A stretch of 43,668 nucleotides of DNA from Gammaproteobacteria bacterium. GTDB taxonomy: Bacteria > Pseudomonadota > Gammaproteobacteria > Xanthomonadales > Rhodanobacteraceae. Each line of letters begins with the position of its first letter. Position 1 is the first letter of the stretch. The stretch lies in the NCBI GenBank assembly GCA_021324095.1, contig JAJPJT010000031.1:1-43668 (forward strand), read 5' to 3'. The notes beneath the pieces were generated by a model that searched no databases, had not been told where the DNA came from, and saw only the letters and a list, made by a program, of their open reading frames with translations. Positions 1 to 8,974 of this stretch are shown here, in pieces. The translations under genes and the position numbers were made by a program.

Positions 1-2
1 TG

Positions 3-1931
<1,929 letters not shown>

Positions 1932-1947
1932 CGCCACGGGTACGCAG

Positions 1948-3267
1948 TCACTGTAAATCGTCGTCGCGCGCTTGTTGCTCCCGCTCACGCGCTGTGCGTA
2001 AATCCAGCGTTTCCGGGGGGCGGGAGCCTTTCCACCCGACACGTTCCATGCGGCGGTCGAGCAGGGCCAGCGCGGGGCGCGCGGTGAAACCGTACAACAC
2101 CACGGAAAACAGCACCACGAGCGCGGTCACGGGCCAGAGGCGGCCGGGGTTGCCGAAGGTGCCAACGCTTACGGCGTAGCTGATGTAGTACAGCGAACCC
2201 AACCCGCGTATCCCGAAGTAGCCGAGCGCGATTCGTACCGGCGCGGGGTGCGCGGACCCGAGGAAGCCGAGCTGCGTGGCCAAGGGCCGCACGACCAGCA
2301 GCGCGACCAGTGCGAACACGATTTCACGCCAGCCGATGCCGTGCAGCACGCCGCTTGCGATGGCGCCGCCGAACAGGCCGAACACGAAGAATGCGAGCAG
2401 GCGTTCCAGTCGCCGCGCCGAGTCCGTGAGTCTTTGGGCATAATCAAGCGCGTGCCCGAAGTTGCGGATCGTCACGGCGGTGACGAACACGGCGACGAAT
2501 CCGTAGCTGTGCACGGCGTCCGCGGCGGCATACACGAGGAATGCCAGTCCCACCGAAGCCAGGCCTTCGTTCGACTGCGAGAGCCGCAGTCGCTTCGGCA
2601 GCAGGTGGTTGAGCCTCACCAGCAACCAGCCAATCGCGAATCCGACCGCAGCCGCGGCAGCAATGCGCCAGATGACGTCAATGCCCAGCCACTGTGCAAT
2701 CCACAGGCCGGGGCGCGCGTGGTGCGCGATCATCGCCGATCCCAGCGCGAGGAACGGCAGTGCCAGGCCATCGTTGAACCCTGCTTCCGATGTCAATGCG
2801 AAGCGCGTTTCGCCTTCCTCGCCCACACCCGGTGGCCCGACTTGCACTGAAGCGGCGAGCACGGGATCCGTCGGCGCCAGGATCGCGGCGAGCAGCACCG
2901 CCACGCCGGCCGGCAATCCAAGCAGGCCGCAGCCGAGCGCCGCCAGGGCAATGATCGACAATGGCATCACGATTCCAAGCAATCGCCACCCACTGGCCCA
3001 TTCGCGCCAGACAAAGCGCCGGTCGATGCTGAGGCCCGCGCCCATCACCGCGATGATCAGCACGATTTCGACCAGCAGGGTCGCGACGCGGTTGTGCGCC
3101 AGCGGAGCGGCCGCGCCGCCGGTGAACAGGAATGCGAGATATCCGATGCCGACCGCCAGCATCGGCAACGTCAACGGGAGGCGTTCAAGCCACAGCGGCA
3201 GCCACGCCACGATCAGGATCGCGACGCCGAATCCGGCGAAGGCAAGGAGTTCCGCTGAGCCATCCAT
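1948..3267 (-). CDS. CPA1-family Na+(K+)/H+ antiporter
   Basis: A 439-residue polytopic inner-membrane protein, predicted to exchange Na+ or K+ for protons in pH and salt homeostasis. Long hydrophobic stretches span roughly residues 5-410. The transport core is recognisable as [12 protein letters not shown] followed by [13 protein letters not shown], the NhaP/NHE-type pair of motifs with the conserved Asp and the E-x-G-x-N-D-G-like segment. The tail after about residue 415 is hydrophilic ([14 protein letters not shown]), so it lacks the large cytoplasmic regulatory domain of some relatives. The start ATG at 3267 was chosen because the first membrane segment follows directly. It is transcribed alone, converging with uvrB. 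The exact ion cannot be told from sequence. Confidence 0.88.
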   Translation of the reverse strand: MDGSAELLAFAGFGVAILIVAWLPLWLERLPLTLPMLAVGIGYLAFLFTGGAAAPLAHNRVATLLVEIVLIIAVMGAGLSIDRRFVWREWASGWRLLGIVMPLSIIALAALGCGLLGLPAGVAVLLAAILAPTDPVLAASVQVGPPGVGEEGETRFALTSEAGFNDGLALPFLALGSAMIAHHARPGLWIAQWLGIDVIWRIAAAAAVGFAIGWLLVRLNHLLPKRLRLSQSNEGLASVGLAFLVYAAADAVHSYGFVAVFVTAVTIRNFGHALDYAQRLTDSARRLERLLAFFVFGLFGGAIASGVLHGIGWREIVFALVALLVVRPLATQLGFLGSAHPAPVRIALGYFGIRGLGSLYYISYAVSVGTFGNPGRLWPVTALVVLFSVVLYGFTARPALALLDRRMERVGWKGSRPPETLDLRTAREREQQARDDDLQ

Positions 3268-3358
3268 GGCGCCGTTGATCCTTCAACACGCGTGCGGTAA
3301 CTCCATCATGAGCGCCCGGGTTCGGATCAGCAATGACTCGCCGCAGGACTCGGCCGGT

Positions 3359-4339
3359 TCAGCCCTGATTTGCCCGCGCCGCCACCGCCGCACCCAGCAG
3401 CCCCGGGTTCGGATGCGTGATCACCTGCACGGCCATCCGCAGCATGTAGTCCCGGTGGCGTCCCTTGGCGGCGAATGCGTCCATGAAATCGCTGGCGCGG
3501 AAGAAATCGAGGAAGTGCAGCACCACGCCGCCTGCGATCAGCACGGTGTTGGCTCCGTGCAACAGTGCAGCGTCGCCGGCAACCGCGCCGTAGATCCGGC
3601 AGAAGCGCGCGAGCGCGCGTTCGGCATCGCCGTCCTTGCCCGACAGCGCCGCGTCGACCACGTCCTTGGATCGGCGCGATCCGGTTTGCGGCGCAGGCGC
3701 GGCGACGGGTTGGATGCCGCGCAGGCAGGCGTCGATGTTCGAGAGGCCGTGGCCACTCAGGAGCCGCTCGTTGGAAACCCTTCCGTGACGAACCACGAGC
3801 CACGCGGCAATCGCGCGTTCATCGTCGTCGGTGGGCGCGAAACTCGCATGGCCGCCCTCGGTGGGCACCACGTGCCAGCCCTGTGCGGACGAGCCCGTCA
3901 GCAGCGCGACGCCGAGGCCGGTGCCCGCGCCGATCAGCGTCACCGGTCCGTTCGGTGGTGTCGTCAGCGCGCCGTGGATGGACTGGCGGTCGCGTGCGGC
4001 GAGATGCGGGGCCGCCCAGGCAATCGCGGCGAAATCGTTGATGAGACGCAGATCGTCAAGGCCGAGCTTCTGCTGCAACGTACGGCGGTTGAATGACCAG
4101 TCGCGATTGGTCAGCGTGATGTCGTCGGACTCGATGGGCGACGCGATAGCGAGAACGGCCCGCGCCGGTTTCGCGCCGGTCGATTCGAGATAGTGCCGCG
4201 CGGCATCGCGCAGGCTGTGGAATTCGGTATCGGACTCCGTCTGCTCATGCAGGATCTCGGGCTTCGGCGCGGAGATGTCGGTCAGCGCGAAACGTGCGTT
4301 GGTGCCGCCGATGTCGCCGATGAGTGCCAGGTTCTGCAT
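3359..4339 (-). CDS. glk: glucokinase (ROK-independent Glk family)
   Basis: ATP-dependent phosphorylation of cytosolic glucose to glucose-6-phosphate. The 326-residue protein has the E. coli Glk layout: phosphate-1 motif GDIGGTNARFAL at the N-terminus, the catalytic region INDFAAIAWA, the adenosine motif LIGAGTGLGVALL and TEGGHASFAP. The start at 4339 (MQNLALIGDIGG) is preferred over an upstream in-frame ATG at 4387 because it places the GxGGTN motif at the usual position and has GAGGA about 10 bases upstream. That Shine-Dalgarno overlaps the stop of the lacI gene, so the two are likely translationally coupled. As last gene of the leftward maltodextrin operon it phosphorylates the glucose released by the GH13 enzyme. 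Confidence 0.95.
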   Translation of the reverse strand: MQNLALIGDIGGTNARFALTDISAPKPEILHEQTESDTEFHSLRDAARHYLESTGAKPARAVLAIASPIESDDITLTNRDWSFNRRTLQQKLGLDDLRLINDFAAIAWAAPHLAARDRQSIHGALTTPPNGPVTLIGAGTGLGVALLTGSSAQGWHVVPTEGGHASFAPTDDDERAIAAWLVVRHGRVSNERLLSGHGLSNIDACLRGIQPVAAPAPQTGSRRSKDVVDAALSGKDGDAERALARFCRIYGAVAGDAALLHGANTVLIAGGVVLHFLDFFRASDFMDAFAAKGRHRDYMLRMAVQVITHPNPGLLGAAVAARANQG

Positions 4340-4344
4340 GATCG

Positions 4345-5424
4345 TCAGTCCTCGCGGGCACACTCGGCATGGACTATTTCCTGCCAAAGGCTGGAGCGGC
4401 GCACGATCAATTTCATCGGCAGCATCTTGCTCGCCACGGGTTCGTTGTGGATCAGTCGCACCAGGCTGTCCACCAGCACTTCGCCCGCGCGTTGGGTGTC
4501 CTGCTGGACGGTGGTGAGCGCCGGGGTCACGAAGCTGGCCATCGGGATATCGTCATAGCCTGCGACGGCGACTTCGAAGGGCACGTCGATGCCTTGTTCC
4601 GACAGCGCGCCGATCGCGCCGATCGCGATCAGGTCGCTGGCGGCGAAAATGGCATCGAACGCTACGCCTCGAGCCAGCAACGCTTCGGTCGCCCGTCGCC
4701 CCGAATGCTGCGAGCTTTCCGCATCCACCTGCAATGCCTCATCCACCGGAAGACCGCGCGTGCGCAAAGCCTGGATGTGGCCGCGGTAGCGTTCCTGGAA
4801 TTCGGGGAAATGCTGCGACGCATCGCCAAGGAAAGCGATACGGCGGCAACCCTGGTCGAGCAGGTGTTCCGTGACGGAACGGCCGCCGCTGAAATTGTCG
4901 CAGCCGATGGTGACGCAGGGTTGCTCGGGCAGGACCGCACCCCAGCAGACCAGCTTGGTGCCGCGCGCGCGCAGTTTTTCCAGCCGGCTGGTGTGTGTCA
5001 GGTAGTCGCCGTAACCCAGCAGGATGATGCCATCCGCCTTCTTGCTCTCGGCGAAATCGGCGTGCCAGTCGCGCGCGAGTTCCTGGAACGAGATCAGCAG
5101 GTCGTAGCCGTGTCGCGCGCAGGCGCGCGTGATCGACCCCAGCATCGACAGGAAGAACGGGTTGATGCGTGAATCATCGGGCGTGGGATCTTCGAAGAAC
5201 AGCAGCGCGAGCGTGCCGGTCAGCCTGCCGCGCAGGTTCGACGCGCTCTTGTCCACCGTGTAATTGAGCGCCGTTGCCGCCGCCTCGACGCGCCTGCGGG
5301 TCTCTCCGCTCACCGACGGGTCGCCGCGCAACGCGCGCGACACCGTCGCCTGGGAGACGCCGGCGAGTTCGGCGATGTCGAACGAGGTGATGCGTTTCTT
5401 GCTGCGCACGCGGACTGGATCCAT
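4345..5424 (-). CDS. LacI-family transcriptional repressor, likely of the maltodextrin locus
   Basis: DNA-binding regulator that probably senses a sugar and represses this divergent locus. The N-terminal LacI helix-turn-helix is clear (ITSFDIAELAGVSQATVSRA), with the hinge helix region NLRG following, then a periplasmic-binding-protein-like ligand domain (ADGIILLGYG, GCRRIAFLGD, VAGYDDIPMASF, TPALTTVQQDT). The 359-residue form from ATG 5424 is preferred; an in-frame ATG at 5496, directly abutting the stop of the upstream MFS gene, would add 24 residues with little family resemblance, but neither start has a strong Shine-Dalgarno. The near-palindromic sites at 8657-8668 and 8835-8846 are its most likely operators. 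It is a plausible orthologue of the Xanthomonas-type MalR; this is inferred from context. Confidence 0.9.
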   Translation of the reverse strand: MDPVRVRSKKRITSFDIAELAGVSQATVSRALRGDPSVSGETRRRVEAAATALNYTVDKSASNLRGRLTGTLALLFFEDPTPDDSRINPFFLSMLGSITRACARHGYDLLISFQELARDWHADFAESKKADGIILLGYGDYLTHTSRLEKLRARGTKLVCWGAVLPEQPCVTIGCDNFSGGRSVTEHLLDQGCRRIAFLGDASQHFPEFQERYRGHIQALRTRGLPVDEALQVDAESSQHSGRRATEALLARGVAFDAIFAASDLIAIGAIGALSEQGIDVPFEVAVAGYDDIPMASFVTPALTTVQQDTQRAGEVLVDSLVRLIHNEPVASKMLPMKLIVRRSSLWQEIVHAECARED

Positions 5425-5496
5425 GGAAGCCACGGAAGGGCGGCCGTGGGGCTCCGATCCTAGCCAAATTCGGGCGGGATTTCCGGTGCTCGCCAT

Positions 5497-6918
5497 CTAA
5501 CCCGGCATGTCTTCCAGTTCCACGCCCCGGGTTTCGCGTACGAATTTCAGCACGAACAGCAACGAAAGCAACGCGAAGAACGCGTACAGGCCGTAAGAAA
5601 ACACCAGACTGAACTGGGCCATCGGCGGGAACGTCATGGTGATCGCGAAATTCGCCAGCCACTGCGCCGCCGCCGCGACCGCCAACGCCATCGCGCGGAT
5701 GCGGTTGGGGAACATCTCGCCCAGCAGCACCCAGACGACGGGTCCCCAACTCACCCCGAAGAACACCACGTAGAGGTTGGCCGCCACCAGCGCGGCCGGC
5801 CCCCATGCGCCCGGCAGGCTGACGTTGGCGCCGCTGCCGGTTGCTTCGGCAAAGCACACCGCCATGGCGGCCAAGGTGACGAGCATGCCGCTCGACCCGA
5901 TCACAAGCAGCGCCTTGCGGCCGATCCGGTCGATCAGCGCGATCGCCACCAGCGTGACCACCACGTTCACGATCGAGGTGATGACGGTCAGCGAGAACGA
6001 GCCGGATTCGCTGAAGCCCACGGAATGCCACAGCATGGTGGAGTAGTAGAAGATCACGTTGATGCCGACGAACTGCTGGAAGATCGACAGGATGATCCCG
6101 ACCCACACCACCGGCAGCAATCCCGCGCGGCCGCCGAGCAAGTCGCCCCATCTCGGCTTGTGTTCGCGTTCGAGGGTGTTCTGGATGTCGGCGATCTTGC
6201 GGTCAAGCGCCGCGGCGTCGTGCAGCGAAAGCACCTTGCGCAGCACCACGCGTGCGTCGTCGATGCGCCCGCGCGCCACCAGGTGGCGCGGCGACTCCGG
6301 TATGGTCAGCGCGAGGCCGCCGTAAATCACTGCGGGAATCACGCCGACCAGGAACATCCAGCGCCACGCGCCGAGCCCGAACCACAGCGCGATTTCGGCG
6401 CCGCCCGCCGAGTTCGCCAGTGCGGCGTCGCTGGCCAGCGCCACGAAGATGCCGAGCACGATCGCCAGTTGCTGCAGCGACCCCAGCCGTCCGCGGATCG
6501 ACGCCGGCGACACCTCGGCGATGTAGGCAGGCGCGATGACCGAGGCCACGCCGATGCCGATACCGGCGATGACCCGCAGGGCGATGAACCAGGCCACCGA
6601 ACCCGCGAGCCCCGCCCCGAGCCCGCCCGCGGCCAGCAGCAAGGCCGCGACCTCCATCGTGCGGACGCGGCCGAAGCGATCTGCGAGGCTGCCCGCATAC
6701 CATGCGCCCAGGGCGGAGCCGAGCAGGGCGCAGGCCACCGCAATACCGGTCACTGCGGCGCTCAGGTTGAACACGTGTCGGAGCGCGCCCACCGCACCGT
6801 TGATGACCGCGCTGTCGAATCCGAACAGGAAACCGCCCAGCGCCGCGGCGGCGGCGATCAGGATCACGCGCAAGCTCGTGCGCGGATGATCGGCGAGGTT
6901 GGCGGCGGGGGCGTTCAT
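5497..6918 (-). CDS. MFS sugar transporter (sugar porter family)
   Basis: A 473-residue, 12-helix inner-membrane sugar:H+ symporter of the SP family. Signatures: GGFLFGFDSAVINGAVGAL in helix 1, the loop 2-3 motif DRFGRVRTMEV, PESPRHLVARGR at the end of the N-terminal half, DRIGRKALL in loop 8-9 and a C-terminal RETRGVELE resembling the family PETKG motif. The start ATG at 6918 overlaps the stop of the GH13 gene by 4 bases (ATGA), so the frame extending further upstream is ignored. Because it lies between an alpha-glucosidase and a glucokinase with a LacI regulator, glucose or maltose is a likely substrate, but specificity cannot be read off the sequence. Confidence 0.93.
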   Translation of the reverse strand: MNAPAANLADHPRTSLRVILIAAAAALGGFLFGFDSAVINGAVGALRHVFNLSAAVTGIAVACALLGSALGAWYAGSLADRFGRVRTMEVAALLLAAGGLGAGLAGSVAWFIALRVIAGIGIGVASVIAPAYIAEVSPASIRGRLGSLQQLAIVLGIFVALASDAALANSAGGAEIALWFGLGAWRWMFLVGVIPAVIYGGLALTIPESPRHLVARGRIDDARVVLRKVLSLHDAAALDRKIADIQNTLEREHKPRWGDLLGGRAGLLPVVWVGIILSIFQQFVGINVIFYYSTMLWHSVGFSESGSFSLTVITSIVNVVVTLVAIALIDRIGRKALLVIGSSGMLVTLAAMAVCFAEATGSGANVSLPGAWGPAALVAANLYVVFFGVSWGPVVWVLLGEMFPNRIRAMALAVAAAAQWLANFAITMTFPPMAQFSLVFSYGLYAFFALLSLLFVLKFVRETRGVELEDMPG

Positions 6919-8558
6919 GCTGCGGGTCCGTTCTGGTCGCCGACTTCCAGCCTTGCGAACACCGCGCCGTAACCCGGCAGGCGCACGCGATCCCCGTCGA
7001 ACGTACCCTCGTGCAGGCCATGACCGCACACGGGCCGGGCCGCATGGACAGCGGAAAGTCGCAATTCGGTGGGTGCGTCGGAAAAGTTGAACACGACCAG
7101 CATCGACTCTTCGGCGGCTTGGCGCGTGAAGGCTAGCACGGGCTCGGGCGTGTCGAGAAACCGTATCGCTCCGGTGCGCAGCGCCGGATGCGCGCGGCGC
7201 CAATGCATGAAAGTGCGAAAACCGTTGAGCGTCGATGCGGGATCGGCCTCCTGTCTGGACACCGCCAGCGCGAGGTGTTCCCTCGGCACCGGCAGCCAGG
7301 GCTTGCCGGTGGTGAATCCCCCATGCGCGTCCGAGTTCCAGGGCATGGGCGTGCGGCAGCCGTCGCGGCCCTTGAACTGCGGCCAGAACGCGATGCCGAA
7401 CGGGTCCTGCAGCGCCTCGTACGGGACTTCGGCTTCGGTCAAGCCCAGTTCCTCGCCCTGATAGACGCACACGGTGCCCCGCAACGAGCAGAGCATGGCC
7501 GTCAGCAGGTTCGCACGCGGCGCCGACGCGTGGCCGTCGCCCCAGCGCGATAGCACGCGTTCGACGTCGTGGTTGGAAATCGCCCAGCAGGGCCAGCCGT
7601 CCTGCATCTTCGCTTCGAGCTTCGACACGGTGTCGCGGATATAGGCCGCGCTGAAATCGTCGGTGAGCAGCTCGAAGCTGTAGCCCATGTGCAGGCGCCG
7701 GCCCTGGGTGTATTCCGCGATCGTCGCGAGCGAGTCTTCCGAGGAAATTTCGCCCAGCGCCGCCACGCCCGGATAGCGGTCGAGCAATGCGCGCAGTCGT
7801 TCGAGGAACGCGAGGTTTTCCGCCTGCGTGTTGTTGAACAGGTGGTACTGATAAGCGTACGGATTATCGGGGCTGAAGCCGCGGCCGACGCGCAGATCGG
7901 AAGGTTTCGGCGGGTTGTCGCGCAGCAGGCGATCATGAAAGCAGAAATTGATCGCGTCCAGGCGCACGCCGTCCACGCCACGGTCCAACCAGAACCTCAC
8001 TTCGTCCAGCACCGCCGCGCGTACGTCGGGATTGTGGAAGTTGAGATCCGGTTGCTGGGCGAGAAAATTGTGCAGGTAATACTGCTGGCGGCGCGGTTCC
8101 CATTGCCAGGCGGGGCCACCGAACAGCGACAACCAATTGTTGGGTGCCGTGCCGTCGTCGCGGGCATTCGACCACACGTACCAGTCGGATTTCGGATTGT
8201 TGCGGGACTGCCGGCTTTCGTGGAACCAGGCATGCTCGGCGGAAGTGTGGCTGAGCACCTGGTCGATCATCACCTTCAGATCCAGCGCATGCGCCTTCGC
8301 CAGCAGGCGATCGAAATCATCGAGCGTGCCGAACAGCGGATCGACCGCGCGGTAATCGGCGATGTCGTAGCCGAAATCCGCCATGGGCGATTCGAAGAAC
8401 GGTGCGATCCAGATGGCGTCCACGCCCAGACCGGCCACGTAGTCGAGCCGCTCGATGATGCCCCGGAGGTCGCCCACGCCGTCGCCGTCGGTATCGAGAA
8501 AACTGCGCGGATAGATCTGGTAGATGACGGCACCGCGCCACCAGCGGACATCAGCCAT
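6915..8558 (-). CDS. GH13 alpha-glucosidase (GH13_23-like), cytosolic
   Basis: Hydrolyses, and in relatives transglycosylates, terminal alpha-glucosidic bonds of maltose and short maltodextrins. The 547-residue protein has the GH13 (beta/alpha)8 regions in order: the calcium-loop-like DTDGDGVGDLRG near residue 23, region I DQVLSH, region II GVDGVRLDAINF with nucleophile Asp, region III ALGEIS with acid/base Glu, and region IV ISNHDVERV. There is no signal peptide (MADVRWWRGAVIYQIYPRSF), so it should act in the cytoplasm. Length and motifs fit the Xanthomonas XgtA type of alpha-glucosidase. It is the first gene of the leftward operon, preceded by GGGG about 11 bases from ATG, and overlaps the MFS gene by 4 bases. 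Confidence 0.93.
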   Translation of the reverse strand: MADVRWWRGAVIYQIYPRSFLDTDGDGVGDLRGIIERLDYVAGLGVDAIWIAPFFESPMADFGYDIADYRAVDPLFGTLDDFDRLLAKAHALDLKVMIDQVLSHTSAEHAWFHESRQSRNNPKSDWYVWSNARDDGTAPNNWLSLFGGPAWQWEPRRQQYYLHNFLAQQPDLNFHNPDVRAAVLDEVRFWLDRGVDGVRLDAINFCFHDRLLRDNPPKPSDLRVGRGFSPDNPYAYQYHLFNNTQAENLAFLERLRALLDRYPGVAALGEISSEDSLATIAEYTQGRRLHMGYSFELLTDDFSAAYIRDTVSKLEAKMQDGWPCWAISNHDVERVLSRWGDGHASAPRANLLTAMLCSLRGTVCVYQGEELGLTEAEVPYEALQDPFGIAFWPQFKGRDGCRTPMPWNSDAHGGFTTGKPWLPVPREHLALAVSRQEADPASTLNGFRTFMHWRRAHPALRTGAIRFLDTPEPVLAFTRQAAEESMLVVFNFSDAPTELRLSAVHAARPVCGHGLHEGTFDGDRVRLPGYGAVFARLEVGDQNGPAA

Positions 8559-8656
8559 TGACGAGCCCCATTCACGTGCGCTACGCGGGACATCAGCGAG
8601 CGGTCAGAAAAGCGGGCACAGCTTAACGGTTGGCCCCTGCGGCTCCGGCAGGTTGC

Positions 8657-8668
8657 GCATACGTATTC
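8657..8668. promoter_or_regulatory. putative LacI-type operator O1
   Basis: The site GCATACGTATTC is a near-perfect inverted repeat centred on the CG step, as expected for a LacI-family dimer. With flanks, the 14-base string CATACGTATTCATG (8658-8671) is the exact reverse complement of the string at 8832-8845. It lies about 100 bases upstream of the alpha-glucosidase start. Confidence 0.6.
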
Positions 8669-8834
8669 ATGGATGCTGCACGTGCGTCATGACGGCCGCG
8701 CGTCATGAACGCAAAGCGCGCGCGAACTCGCGTCCATCGCATGCCGTGGACGCGGTTGCGACCGAGCGTCGCGATCGCGTGCACGCCAAATCACATCGTG
8801 TTGCATTGCAAAACGCGGCGGCTTGGCGCGGCAT

Positions 8835-8846
8835 GAATACGTATGC
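8835..8846. promoter_or_regulatory. putative LacI-type operator O2
   Basis: The site GAATACGTATGC is the reverse complement of O1, extending to 14 identical bases with its flank. It lies about 130 bases upstream of the TonB-dependent receptor start and 178 bases from O1, so the pair could serve the two divergent promoters or support looping. Confidence 0.6.
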
Positions 8847-8974
8847 AGGCGCCGTACGCGTGCAAAACATGCTCCTACCATGCGGACACGACACGCGCCG
8901 GGGCGCAGTGTCGGCACACGCGGCGCCGTTTCGGCGACGCGCAGGACAACGAGTCACCACTGGGGAAACAAACC

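Larger units (their letters stand above)
8559..8974. promoter_or_regulatory. divergent regulatory region of the maltodextrin locus
   Basis: A 416-base gap between the leftward alpha-glucosidase operon and the rightward TonB receptor. It holds two copies of one near-palindromic site in opposite orientation and no convincing gene. I did not find good sigma-70 boxes by eye on either strand; TTGCAT at 8801 is only a weak candidate for the receptor promoter. The divergent layout with a repressor encoded in one arm suggests both promoters lie here. Confidence 0.7.
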
